Shown here piece after piece: positions 49,165 through 58,415 of a DNA stretch of 64,000 bases. The translations under genes were made by a program, and so were the position numbers. The notes under the pieces were generated by a model. That model made no database searches. It saw only the letters and a list, made by a program, of their open reading frames with translations, and had not been told where the DNA came from. Every line of letters starts with the position of its first letter. Positions within the stretch are counted from its first letter, which is position 1. This stretch comes from Flavonifractor sp. An92 (GTDB lineage: Bacteria > Bacillota > Clostridia > Oscillospirales > Oscillospiraceae), in NCBI RefSeq assembly GCF_002159175.1, contig NZ_NFGZ01000011.1:1-64000 (forward strand). Direction: 5' to 3'.

Positions 49165-50493
49165 CTAAATCCCCATGGGGTCCCAGGAGGGCAACGGAAT
49201 CGGCGTCTGTTCCAGATCGGCCAGTTGCTCCGGCGTGAGACAGCGCTTGTGCAGGACGAACAGGAAGGCGTAGTGTTCCAGGAAAGAATCGTCCATCACG
49301 TAAAATCCGCCGTGTCCCACTTCGCTGCCCCAGCTGTTTTCTACCTTCCAGCGGGTGGGCTTGCCGTCCACCAGGTCCACGCCCGTGATGGTCATGTTAT
49401 GGTTGGGTTCACTCTGGAAGAAGTCCAGCATATCGCCCTTTTCCATGTGGAACGGGACACCAAACAGACCTTCATAATCATAGAGTTCACGGCTCATTAC
49501 GCCCTGCTGTCGGTCCATCATCTTCATACAATCGCAGCCAAACCAGATGCCCTCGCCGTCCTGGAGCTGACGGATGAGCATGGACTTGATGTCTGCCATC
49601 TCCAGATTATAGTACAGGGCAGGCCCTCCGCCTTCCATATTTTTGTGGCCGGGAATCTGATAGACTCTGCGGAACGGCTTGTCTTTTGTCGGATAATTTG
49701 CCACCGTAATATAGTCATCCAGATCATGGTCCAATACAGATTTGGCGTATTCCATTGGAGTTTGTTCCGCTAGGATATGATATTGACCGTCTCGGTCATA
49801 GTATTCATAGCGGAAGGAACGCGGAGGAGTCCCCAGCGTACAGCACAAGATGCGGTAGATCGCTTCCAGAATCGTTTCTTTATATGCCCGCAGCTCCTGC
49901 TGAGACGCGCCGCCTTCCCAGAGTCGCTTCAACTCCGCGGCGCCTGCGCGGAGCTTGAAGTTCAGACATTGGTTCAAATTTCCGGAATCGGCGGCTGCAT
50001 AGGTCTCCGGCATCACCTCTGCCGGCACCAGCCCGTATTTTTTGACCAGGTCGCGGAACATGAACCACTGTCCGCCCTCCTGGACTGGAAAGCGCAGCAA
50101 AGAGCGGACATAGTCACCGGAGGGGACCTGCTCAAGATGTTCCAGTATCCGTTCAAGGAACAGGTTTGCTTTCTCTAATTTGTCCCAGAAATTGAGGTAG
50201 TTGACGGAAAAGGCGAAGGTCGGCTTCAGCCGCTGTTTCCGGATCGTACCCACCCGCAGGATATTCAGTGCCGAGAACAGCCAGCAGCGTCCGGTCTTGT
50301 TTTGTGCGAGGATAGAGCCGCCCTCCACCTCGAGTGAGAAACAGGGACGGTTTTCCACCAGCAGAGACTGGTCAATGGCGACCTGTTTGAGATCAGTATG
50401 GGCCAGACAATTCTGACGCATCGGACGGAGCGGATCGGCGGCCAATGTCTCTTGCCAGGAGAGAATATCCCGCTGTTTGATTTGTTTTTCCAA
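49165..50493 (-). CDS. pepC: Aminopeptidase C (bleomycin hydrolase family, C1B)
   Basis: 442 aa from TTG 50493, chosen because GGGGGA lies six bases upstream; a TTG at 50508 has none. Catalytic Cys70 in NKTGRCWLFSALN, catalytic His in EPNHNMTITGV, Asn in KVENSWGSEVGHGGF, and the family tail PSWDPMGI whose end acts as the carboxypeptide gauge. It is a cytosolic hexameric enzyme that removes N-terminal residues from imported peptides. The oxyanion Gln appears to sit one residue off the usual NQ-x-x-SGRCW pattern (AQNKTGRCW). Confidence 0.9.
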   Translation of the reverse strand: MEKQIKQRDILSWQETLAADPLRPMRQNCLAHTDLKQVAIDQSLLVENRPCFSLEVEGGSILAQNKTGRCWLFSALNILRVGTIRKQRLKPTFAFSVNYLNFWDKLEKANLFLERILEHLEQVPSGDYVRSLLRFPVQEGGQWFMFRDLVKKYGLVPAEVMPETYAAADSGNLNQCLNFKLRAGAAELKRLWEGGASQQELRAYKETILEAIYRILCCTLGTPPRSFRYEYYDRDGQYHILAEQTPMEYAKSVLDHDLDDYITVANYPTKDKPFRRVYQIPGHKNMEGGGPALYYNLEMADIKSMLIRQLQDGEGIWFGCDCMKMMDRQQGVMSRELYDYEGLFGVPFHMEKGDMLDFFQSEPNHNMTITGVDLVDGKPTRWKVENSWGSEVGHGGFYVMDDSFLEHYAFLFVLHKRCLTPEQLADLEQTPIPLPSWDPMGI

Positions 50494-50514
50494 AGTATGA
50501 TCCCCCAAACTGTA

Positions 50515-51840
50515 CTAAAATTCCAGCAGACTGGTCTGGCGCTGGCCGACATAGGACAGGGTATCCGTCACATGGATATCCTCCTCCAGATAGATGCGGA
50601 CGATCTGCCCGTCCCACTCCGCCAACGGAGCACGATGCTGCAGCTCCAGTGCGTGGGTGGAGCTGTAGCCCACCGGCAGCTCGCCTCGGGGGTATACGTC
50701 TCCCTGGCAGTCGATGAGCCCGATGATGGGTCCAGCATTGTGGCCGAACACGCCCAGGCTGTGGCAGTACAGCATGGGATCGATTCCCTCGGCTCTGGCC
50801 TTGTTGATGCCGTCCCAATAGACCTGATTGCCGGTGCGTCCGGCCAGGAACCCCTCGCACACCAGATCCTGAAAGCGATTGCCCCGCTTGACGAGTTCCT
50901 GCAGTCCCTCGGGGGCCTGAGTTTCTCCCGCACGCAGGACATAGGCCATCCACTGGCGGTCGGTCAGAACCGGGATGTATTTCAGCATAAGACCGATATC
51001 GCAGTGGAGCAAATCGCCCTCCTGGATCACATAGGACATGGGAGTATGCGCAATACCGTTTTTTGCGCTCACACCGTACCCCATTCTCTGCTCGCCCCGG
51101 CGCTGATAGTCCAGATGCGGATCGAACCAGAAATCCATCTCACAGCGGGACATGACGTCTTTGATGAACCAAGTCACATCCTGCACCGTGGTTACCCCTG
51201 GGACGATCACGTCGCGGCTGTAAAATGCCCGCATGAGATCTTCGGTGACGGCGGAAAGGGTCTCCATCACCTCCAGCTCACCGGGGGTCATGGTCTCCAG
51301 CCAGCGCGTGGCCAGCCGTCCTGCCGGACACAGGCGTTGCCGGTAGGTCTCCGGAAGCTGGTTGATCAGGTCCAGGTAGAGAGAGGCGGACAGGCCACCG
51401 CAGAATCCCCCCAGCTCGCTGCTGATGTTGATGCCGATCTTCTGGGGATTGAGGCGAGCCAGCTCCCGGGTCAGACCTTCGCAGAGGGTTTCGTCGCCCT
51501 GCTTGATGGGGATATAGTGCTCCAGCATGCTGCCAAATCCGATCCCCCAGACCAGATGCTCCATCCGCCCGGTGGCGGGGTCGCGATAATGGATCAGAGC
51601 GCTCAGACGACGGGCGGTGCGCATATTGCTAGTCATCATGGTTTTCATGACCGGGTCTTCATTGGTTTCGTATCCAGGCACCAGCCAGAGGTCGATGCCA
51701 GTCTCCTCCATGAGCTGGGGCAGAAGTACCTCCAGCCGATTACTCAGCAGCCGCTCAGCCACCTCGGCCTGTTTGCGGAGAGGCAAAAGACCGGCGCGAT
51801 ACAGAGTTTCCCGGATCTGATTTACGATATTTTCTTGCAT
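50515..51840 (-). CDS. M24-family metallopeptidase (Xaa-Pro aminopeptidase-like)
   Basis: 441 aa from ATG 51840 with AGGAGGA upstream. The pita-bread domain follows an N-terminal creatinase-like domain. Metal ligands are visible in GDLLHCDIGLM (Asp), HSLGVFGHNAGP (His), and later Glu residues (HALELQH, YLEEDIHVTD). It probably removes residues next to proline from the imported peptides. It lies between the importer ATPase gene and pepC. Confidence 0.87.
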   Translation of the reverse strand: MQENIVNQIRETLYRAGLLPLRKQAEVAERLLSNRLEVLLPQLMEETGIDLWLVPGYETNEDPVMKTMMTSNMRTARRLSALIHYRDPATGRMEHLVWGIGFGSMLEHYIPIKQGDETLCEGLTRELARLNPQKIGINISSELGGFCGGLSASLYLDLINQLPETYRQRLCPAGRLATRWLETMTPGELEVMETLSAVTEDLMRAFYSRDVIVPGVTTVQDVTWFIKDVMSRCEMDFWFDPHLDYQRRGEQRMGYGVSAKNGIAHTPMSYVIQEGDLLHCDIGLMLKYIPVLTDRQWMAYVLRAGETQAPEGLQELVKRGNRFQDLVCEGFLAGRTGNQVYWDGINKARAEGIDPMLYCHSLGVFGHNAGPIIGLIDCQGDVYPRGELPVGYSSTHALELQHRAPLAEWDGQIVRIYLEEDIHVTDTLSYVGQRQTSLLEF

Positions 51841-51856
51841 AGCGTCCTCCTGTGCT

Positions 51857-52846
51857 TCAGATTAAGTGACACGCCGCGCAGTGCCCGCCTCCAATGTCTT
51901 TCCAGGCCGGTTCGTCTTCCTGGCAGCGCGGAGTGGCATAGGGACAGCGGGGATGGAAACGGCAACCGCTTGGAATATGGACCGCGCTGGGGATACTGCC
52001 CAAGATCTGTGCTTTTGGTTTGGTCTCCCACGGATTGCTTACAGGCAACGAATTGATGAGCGCCTGGGTATACGGATGGACCGGATGACTGCATACCTCC
52101 TCGGCGGGGCCCTGTTCGATGATTTTTCCCAGATACATGACCACGATCTCATCGCAGAAGGCCTGGGTGACCCGCAGATTGTGGGAGATAAAGAGATAGG
52201 TCAGGTTTAGTTCTTCGCGCAGATCCATCATCAGATTCAGAATCTGGGATTGAATGGAAACATCCAGTGCGGCAGTGGGTTCGTCACATACCACGAATTT
52301 CGGCTTGAGCGCCAGGGCCCGTGCGATGACGATACGCTGGCGCTGTCCGCCGCTGAATTCGTGGGGATAGGCCATGTAGAACTTCTTCTCCAGCCCGCAG
52401 TTCTCCAGAATCTCTTCACAGTAGGCCCGACGGTCGGCGGCAGGTACCACATGGTGGCGTGCAACCCCTTCTTCCACGGCCTGGCCTACGGTAAGCCTGG
52501 GGTTCAGGCTCCCGTAGGGGTCCTGGAAGATCATCTGCATATCCTTGCGCAGATCACGCATCCTGGCCTCGGGGAGCCACTGCTTTCCCTCCATATCAAA
52601 GAGGGGCTGGCCTTCAAAAACCACACGTCCGCCAGTGGGAGCGTGGAGGCGGAGAATAGTGCGTCCCAGAGTGGATTTACCGCATCCGGACTCGCCTACC
52701 AGACCCACGCTGTAAAAGCGAGGGATGGTGAGAGAGACATCATCCACAGCTTTCAACCACTCCTGACTCTGCCGAAAGGTCGGTTTTTTCCTGGGGAAGT
52801 ATTTCTTCACATGGGAGATCTCCAGCAGTGTCGGTTCAGCCGCCAT
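51857..52846 (-). CDS. Oligopeptide ABC importer ATPase (OppF)
   Basis: 329 aa from ATG 52846 (GGGAGGG site). Walker A GESGCGKST, signature SGGQRQRIV, Walker B VVCDEPTAALD, and a C-terminal cysteine-bearing Opp extension (GCRFHPRCPYATPRC). Partner of the OppD-type protein, whose gene overlaps by 11 bases. Confidence 0.93.
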   Translation of the reverse strand: MAAEPTLLEISHVKKYFPRKKPTFRQSQEWLKAVDDVSLTIPRFYSVGLVGESGCGKSTLGRTILRLHAPTGGRVVFEGQPLFDMEGKQWLPEARMRDLRKDMQMIFQDPYGSLNPRLTVGQAVEEGVARHHVVPAADRRAYCEEILENCGLEKKFYMAYPHEFSGGQRQRIVIARALALKPKFVVCDEPTAALDVSIQSQILNLMMDLREELNLTYLFISHNLRVTQAFCDEIVVMYLGKIIEQGPAEEVCSHPVHPYTQALINSLPVSNPWETKPKAQILGSIPSAVHIPSGCRFHPRCPYATPRCQEDEPAWKDIGGGHCAACHLI

Positions 52847-53816
52847 GAGTACATCCCTCCCCTGTTTCGTATTTGAGACAACAGACACAGCCATCGCCGC
52901 ATTGGATCTGCTCCGGTGTTCGTACTGCACAGCGCGGCTCGGCCTGCCGACAGCGCCCGTAGTAGGCGCAGCCCGTCAATTTTTCATACGCGCTTGGGAT
53001 GCTGCCTTCGATGGAGGTAAAACGTCCGGAGAAGTATTCCGGCCGGGTATTCAGCAGATCCTGGGAATAGGGATGCCGCGCAGAACGGAAAAAAGACTCG
53101 GCTTCACATTCTTCCAGGATTTTTCCACGGTACATCACGATTACCCGCTGTGCCATTTCGGCGATCACGCCCAGATCATGGGTGATGAGGATAATGGCAC
53201 AATTTGTCTCCTGCTGTACTAGCCGGAGCAGCTCCAGGATCTCCGCCTGGGTCGTCACGTCCAGAGCGGTGGTAGGTTCGTCCGCGATGAGCAGATCCGG
53301 TCGGCACAATACCGCCATGGCGATCATGACCCGCTGCTTCATACCGCCGCTTAACTCAAAGGGATATTTTTTCAGCACATCTTCGGCGTCCGGAATGTTC
53401 AGACGCTTGAGCAATGCGACCAGTTCAGAGTGGCAGGTTTTTGCCCGGGCGGGTTCATGCAGCTTATAGACCTCACTGAGCTGCTTTTCAATTTTGATTA
53501 CCGGATTCAGTGCGGAGGCGGGTTCCTGAAAGACCATGGCCATACGGCTGCCCCGCAGCTGGCACAACTGTTTCTCTGGCATGGAGAGAAGGTCCTGACC
53601 ATCAAAGAGGATCGTGCCATGCCGGATATCGGCTTTCTTTCGCTGGAGCAGCCCCATGATCGCCAGGGAGGTGACACTTTTACCACTGCCTGATTCCCCC
53701 ACGATACCGAGGACCTCACCCCGGTCCACGGAAAAGCTGATACCGCGCACGGCCTCTGCCTCTCCCAAGATGGTATGAAAGACCACATTCAAATCTTTGA
53801 CTTCTAACAGCTTCAT
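52836..53816 (-). CDS. Oligopeptide ABC importer ATPase (OppD)
   Basis: 326 aa. Walker A GESGSGKSV, signature SGGMKQRVM, Walker B LLIADEPTTALD, and the OppD C-terminal cysteines (GCAYYGRCRQAEPRC). It starts 12 bases after the permease gene. Confidence 0.93.
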   Translation of the reverse strand: MKLLEVKDLNVVFHTILGEAEAVRGISFSVDRGEVLGIVGESGSGKSVTSLAIMGLLQRKKADIRHGTILFDGQDLLSMPEKQLCQLRGSRMAMVFQEPASALNPVIKIEKQLSEVYKLHEPARAKTCHSELVALLKRLNIPDAEDVLKKYPFELSGGMKQRVMIAMAVLCRPDLLIADEPTTALDVTTQAEILELLRLVQQETNCAIILITHDLGVIAEMAQRVIVMYRGKILEECEAESFFRSARHPYSQDLLNTRPEYFSGRFTSIEGSIPSAYEKLTGCAYYGRCRQAEPRCAVRTPEQIQCGDGCVCCLKYETGEGCTHGG

Positions 53817-53828
53817 AGCTTCACCCCA

Positions 53829-54737
53829 TCAATTGCTGATCCTGGGATCCAGTGCATTGCGCAGACCCTCGCCCACATAGTTGATGGACAGGACAACGAT
53901 GACGATCATCAGTCCCGGCGGAACCCAACGCCACCACTCGCTGACCAGCGCCTGCATGCTCTGAGCGGCGCTCAGCATGTTGCCCCAGCTGGATTCCGGA
54001 GTCCTCACACCCAGATTCAAAAAGCTCATGGAGGCCTCCGACATGATTCCACCCGCAATGGACAGCGTGGCCGCCACCAGAATGGGGGAGAGAATATTGG
54101 GGAGAATGTGGCGCCGGATAATAGCGCCCGGCCGGATCCCCAGAGATCGCGCAGCCAGAATGTAGTCGTTTTCTTTGAGGGAGAGGATCTCTGCGCGCAC
54201 GATGCGGCAGATGCCGGTCCAGGACAAGAAACCGATGATGAGGACTAGATTCTTCAGGCCTGGTTCAACAATGGCCGCCAGGCATACCGCCATGATGTAA
54301 AATGGGAAGCACATGAAGACGTCGGTCAGGCGCATAATAAAAGCGTCTACCCAGGAACCGAAATATCCGGCCAAACATCCCAGCACTACGCCGATGACCA
54401 GTTGGAGTAGCATGGCTGCCAGTGCCATCGTCATGGATACCCGGCCGCCGTAGATCAGTCGGGTGAGCATATCGCGTCCATACTCATCCGTCCCGAGGAT
54501 ATGCTCCGGAGAGGGCGGCTGTCGGGCGAGGGTGAGGTCGATCTCACTGTAAGAATAGGGAGTGATGAGCGGGGCCAGAAAAGAAATCACGGCGATCAAT
54601 ACCAGGACGATCAGGCTGAATACTGCCAAGCGGTTTCGGCAGAATTTACGCCAGGAGAGGTTGGCCACAGAGACATATTCCCCCTCCAGCTTACCGCGGC
54701 CATGAAAGGCCCGCAGGCGTTCCCAGAACTTGCTCAT
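53829..54737 (-). CDS. Oligopeptide ABC importer permease (OppC)
   Basis: 302 aa, N-terminal helix NRLAVFSLIVLVLIAVISFL, then the loop ILGTDEYGRDMLTRLIYGG typical of OppC, five further helices and an EAA loop (AARSLGIRPGAIIRRHILPN). It overlaps the OppB gene by 4 bases. Confidence 0.92.
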   Translation of the reverse strand: MSKFWERLRAFHGRGKLEGEYVSVANLSWRKFCRNRLAVFSLIVLVLIAVISFLAPLITPYSYSEIDLTLARQPPSPEHILGTDEYGRDMLTRLIYGGRVSMTMALAAMLLQLVIGVVLGCLAGYFGSWVDAFIMRLTDVFMCFPFYIMAVCLAAIVEPGLKNLVLIIGFLSWTGICRIVRAEILSLKENDYILAARSLGIRPGAIIRRHILPNILSPILVAATLSIAGGIMSEASMSFLNLGVRTPESSWGNMLSAAQSMQALVSEWWRWVPPGLMIVIVVLSINYVGEGLRNALDPRISN

Positions 54738-55717
54738 TCTTTGGCACCCCCTCCCAGGCGGATCCTGGGATCCGCAACGGCATACAGAATATCGGCCAGA
54801 AGATTGGTAGCCAGAATGACCATTGCCAGGATCATGGTGATGGTAATGATCACGGCATAATCCCGATTCAAGATGGAGTTATAATTGAGGGTACCGATCC
54901 CGGGCCAGACAAAGACGGTCTCCGTGAACAGAGCGCCTGAGATAATGCCGGGCAGACGCATGCAGAACACAGTGATCACCGAAATGAGGGCGTTGCGCAG
55001 CCCATGGGTCCAGATAGCTCTCCGCCAGGTCATGCCCTTGGCCTGCGCGGTGCGGATATAGTCCTGGTTCAGAATGTCGATCATCGCCGAGCGCATGTAC
55101 CGCAGCATACCGGAGGTTTGGGTCAGCGTCAGGACAAATACGGGCAGTATCATGTGCTTGGCAACGTCCAGCACATACCGCAGTCCGGTATAGTGGACCC
55201 GCAGTGTTTTCAGACCGGAGACCGGCAGCAATTTCAGATCATAGCCAAACCACTTGATGAGGATCAGTGCCAGAAAGAACGTGGGGATAGAGACTTCCAG
55301 AAAGGTGCCTAGGGTGACCAGACGGTCCAGAATCTTGTTTCCGCTGGCCGACATGGCGGACCATATGCCAAGCAGGACCGCAAACAGTGTGCTCAGAAGA
55401 AAGGCTGGGATGGTGAGCAGAAGGGTGTTTTTCAGAGCCTGGGAGACCAGATCCAGTGTGGCCTGTCCCTCCAGGGCATATCCAAAATCTCCGTGGAGGA
55501 TACGGCCCAGCCATTTGATGTACTGGATGTGAATGGGATCATTGAGTCCCAGCTCATCCAGTTTACGTTGTACATAGGCCGGATCCACATTCGGGTCCAT
55601 CAGCATCCATGAGTAGGGATCGCCGGGCATACTCATCATCAGGACAAATACTGCGATCGATACACCAAACAGGATGACCAGATAGATCAGAAGGCGTTTT
55701 CTCAAATATCTCAACAT
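54734..55717 (-). CDS. Oligopeptide ABC importer permease (OppB)
   Basis: 327 aa from ATG 55717, GAGGTGAG eight bases upstream; the longer frame to 55795 overlaps the pepC remnant and has no site. Six membrane helices, HGDFGYALEGQATLDLV loop and EAA motif (YIRTAQAKGMTWRRAIWTHG). It follows the PepC remnant by 17 bases. Confidence 0.92.
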   Translation of the reverse strand: MLRYLRKRLLIYLVILFGVSIAVFVLMMSMPGDPYSWMLMDPNVDPAYVQRKLDELGLNDPIHIQYIKWLGRILHGDFGYALEGQATLDLVSQALKNTLLLTIPAFLLSTLFAVLLGIWSAMSASGNKILDRLVTLGTFLEVSIPTFFLALILIKWFGYDLKLLPVSGLKTLRVHYTGLRYVLDVAKHMILPVFVLTLTQTSGMLRYMRSAMIDILNQDYIRTAQAKGMTWRRAIWTHGLRNALISVITVFCMRLPGIISGALFTETVFVWPGIGTLNYNSILNRDYAVIITITMILAMVILATNLLADILYAVADPRIRLGGGAKE

Positions 55718-55734
55718 GACAGTTCTCACCTCTG

Positions 55735-56055
55735 TCAGGCCAGTGAACCCATGGGATCCCAGGGTTCTGGCTCGATGGGGGACTTTTTCGACCAATCTGG
55801 GATCTTTTGCGTCAGGTATTTCCGGTCCATTACCACATGATAGACAAACTGATCAAACCAGCTGTTCTCCAGCCGCCAGCGATCAGGGTGTCCTCCCGGG
55901 GCCGGATTGACCCCAAGAAAGATTTTAGCGTGGTTTATGAACACGATATCAGGCAGATTCCAGCGCGGCATTACCTTATGGCCGGGCTGCTGATCGAAAC
56001 TTTGGGAATGTTGCCGGATTTGGGCCGGCGAGATCCCCTGCCAAAGACGGTCCAT
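55735..56055 (-). pseudogene. In-frame internal-deletion remnant of a PepC-type aminopeptidase
   Basis: 106 aa from ATG 56055 (GGAGAGG upstream). It keeps a PepC-like N-terminus (ISPAQIRQHSQSFDQQPGHK), then jumps to the His-containing stretch (DIVFINHAKIFLGVNP) and to RWRLENSW, and ends in the family tail EPWDPMGSLA. About 330 residues with the catalytic Cys are missing. A second small gap follows ENSW, where the usual G-x-G-x-x-G-Y-F block is absent. All parts are in one frame with an intact ribosome site, so a short protein may still be made. The full-length pepC lies 5 kb downstream in the same operon. Confidence 0.8.
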
Positions 56056-56147
56056 GAATTTGCAACCTCTCCTTTCAATATCCATGCTCGTTAATGAAAC
56101 AGGGGGCGGGGATGCCACAAATACGGCATCCCCGCCCCCACGCAGAT

Positions 56148-57818
56148 TTACTGCACAGGAATGGCCCACTTATGGATGTTGTAATACTGGTTGAAAGTGC
56201 CGGGTTCATAATTGATCAGCTCGGCGGGATAGGCATAGGCACGCTCTTGATTGTAGAGACAGAGAATGGGTACGTTATCCCGGATGATCTCCGCCAGTTC
56301 CTTATACAGCGCCTTTCTGGTCTCCTCGTCGGGGGTAGAGGCGGCCTCCTCCGCAAGAGAAATGGCCTTTTCGTCAAAGCCGTAGGTCTCTGTGATAAAG
56401 TTGGAGGGATCGGGATCCACATTATCCACGCCATAGCCCATCAGGAACAGGTCGTGGTGGTTCTCCGCCTGAATGTCGAAGAGAGCACTGAAATCTGCGC
56501 TGGTCGTCAGTTCTACTTTAATACCAATATCGGCTAGGTTTTCCTGGAAGACCACTGCGCTCTGTTCCCGGACCTTCAAACCGGTGGGATACAGAATCTC
56601 CATGGAGAAGGGCTGACCATTGGGATCTTCCACATAGCCGTCACCGTTTACATCCACGTAGCCGGCCTGGGTCAGATATTCCTTAGCCTTGTCTATATCC
56701 TGTTCTACGCCCTCCACATCTGCGGGATAGGCCCAGCTGGCGGCGGTCATCAACATATTGCTGACAGTTCCACGGCCTTCCAGCAGACTGTCTACGATGC
56801 CCTGGCGGTCAATGGCATACTGGATCGCCTTGCGCAGCTCCAGCGGATAATACATTTTGTTATAGTTGAAGCTCATGGTTTGGAACAGGTCATAGTAGCA
56901 GGTCGCCACATCGAATCCCTGGCCCTCCAGTGTGCTCAGCTCCGCGTTGGTCAGGTTGGTCACGTCTGCGATGTCAATGGATCCACTCATCAGCTCGGCA
57001 GAGACCGAGTCGCTGTTGACCACCTTGACTACGATGTTCTTGGTCAGAGGTGCGCCCAGGAAGAAGTCCTCATTGGCTTCCAGTCGGACATACTCGCCCT
57101 GCACGAATTCCACGACCTTATAGGGACCGTAGCCAACAGGATAATCCAGCATCTGGCGGTCCTGATTTTCGATCTCTGAGTACGGGATGCCGGCCCAGAT
57201 GTGCTCCGGGTAGATCTGGACCTGCCCGATAAAGGAAAGGCCCTTGGAGTAATACTGCTCCAGAGTGATTTCGATGGTGTGCTCGTCGATGACCCGGAGA
57301 CCTTCCACAGTATCCGCAGTACCATCCCGATAGGCCTGAACGCCCTTGATGTACAGAGCGTTGTCCTTCAACAGGCCATCATTGGTGGGATCAGCCAACT
57401 GCATGAAGGTAAAGGCCACATCGTCCGCCGTAACTGGTTCACCGTCGTTCCACATAGCATTTTCGCACAGGTGGAACGTATAGACGGTACCATCCTCAGA
57501 GACTTCATAGGATTTGGCCAGATAGGGCTCCAACTCACCAGAGGCATTGGGCACCAGCATCGGCGCATGTACCATCCAGGCAATACCGCCGCTGTAATCG
57601 GGAACACCGAAATTCAGGAAAAAGGTGCCGGTAGGCGTACTGGTCATAGAGAAGATAATGGTATCAGCATAAGTGGCGTCCTCAGTGGCAGAGGAAGCGG
57701 CACCGGCCGATGTGGACGGGGAGGCATCAGGATCGCTGTTTCCTCCGCATGAAGCCAGCAGAGAAAGACATAGAATGGACGCCAGAATGAGACAGCATAC
57801 CGATCGGAATTGTTTCAT
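56148..57818 (-). CDS. Oligopeptide ABC importer binding lipoprotein, family 5 (OppA)
   Basis: 556 aa from ATG 57818 with GGGAGGG. Lipobox LASC (Cys24), a Ser/Thr/Ala linker, then the SBP_bac_5 body with TFHLCENAMWNDGEPVTADD. It is the first gene of the peptide operon and delivers peptides to OppBCDF. A long frame extends 145 codons upstream but contains no supporting site or signal. Confidence 0.92.
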   Translation of the reverse strand: MKQFRSVCCLILASILCLSLLASCGGNSDPDASPSTSAGAASSATEDATYADTIIFSMTSTPTGTFFLNFGVPDYSGGIAWMVHAPMLVPNASGELEPYLAKSYEVSEDGTVYTFHLCENAMWNDGEPVTADDVAFTFMQLADPTNDGLLKDNALYIKGVQAYRDGTADTVEGLRVIDEHTIEITLEQYYSKGLSFIGQVQIYPEHIWAGIPYSEIENQDRQMLDYPVGYGPYKVVEFVQGEYVRLEANEDFFLGAPLTKNIVVKVVNSDSVSAELMSGSIDIADVTNLTNAELSTLEGQGFDVATCYYDLFQTMSFNYNKMYYPLELRKAIQYAIDRQGIVDSLLEGRGTVSNMLMTAASWAYPADVEGVEQDIDKAKEYLTQAGYVDVNGDGYVEDPNGQPFSMEILYPTGLKVREQSAVVFQENLADIGIKVELTTSADFSALFDIQAENHHDLFLMGYGVDNVDPDPSNFITETYGFDEKAISLAEEAASTPDEETRKALYKELAEIIRDNVPILCLYNQERAYAYPAELINYEPGTFNQYYNIHKWAIPVQ

Positions 57819-58415
57819 AGTACCCTCCCAATAAATTGAGTTTGTTCTGCCCGGTAGCACGCTGTGCTGCCGGAAAAGAAGCAAGCTGAACCTCTCTGCC
57901 CAGAGGCATCTGTGCATAATTGCACAAATAGCGCTCTGAAAATAGAGGTTTGCTTGTGAAAGCTTATTATGCTCAGATGCAGGTGTAAATACATCAAGCC
58001 ATTGTGATTTTCGATTTATATCGACAAAATATTCGCAATTCCTATTTGATAAAAATTTTAAAGTTTTTCTCAACACTCTGGTTTTCTTTGTGAAGAAATT
58101 GTTTTCTAATATTATAAGGGAATAAAATGGAAAAGATTTGGGTGAAAAAGTAAATATTGAAGTGATACTGACGCGGCACTTCGGATTTATAAATAAACAT
58201 AATATATCCGCGGATAACGGGGAATAAACCAAAACTTTCTCTCTCCGGAGCACTCTTGTGAGAGGCGGAATGCGTACAGCAGCTTGGAGTGGGAGAGGGG
58301 AGATTTCTGCCGGAGGGCCGGTTTCTTTAGCGCCGCTTTAGGGAAGTGGTTTACACTAATCCCTGCGAGCCGGCCCCCAGTGCCGGCGCTCATCACACCG
58401 TGAGGAGGCTTCTCC
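57819..58415. other. 597-base gap between divergent operons
   Basis: No gene is supported. The half near 57900-58200 is markedly AT-rich and probably carries the promoter of the peptide operon, but no clear -35/-10 pair stood out. The half next to 58416 is GC-rich with several short self-complementary segments and may be leader of the ABC-2 operon. GAGGAGG at 58401-58407 region serves that operon's first gene. Confidence 0.5.

Noticed and set aside
56148-58253. N-terminal extension of the OppA-type gene to 58253
   Set aside because: The extra 145 codons lie in AT-rich non-coding-looking DNA, and the lipoprotein signal with its ribosome site starts at 57818.
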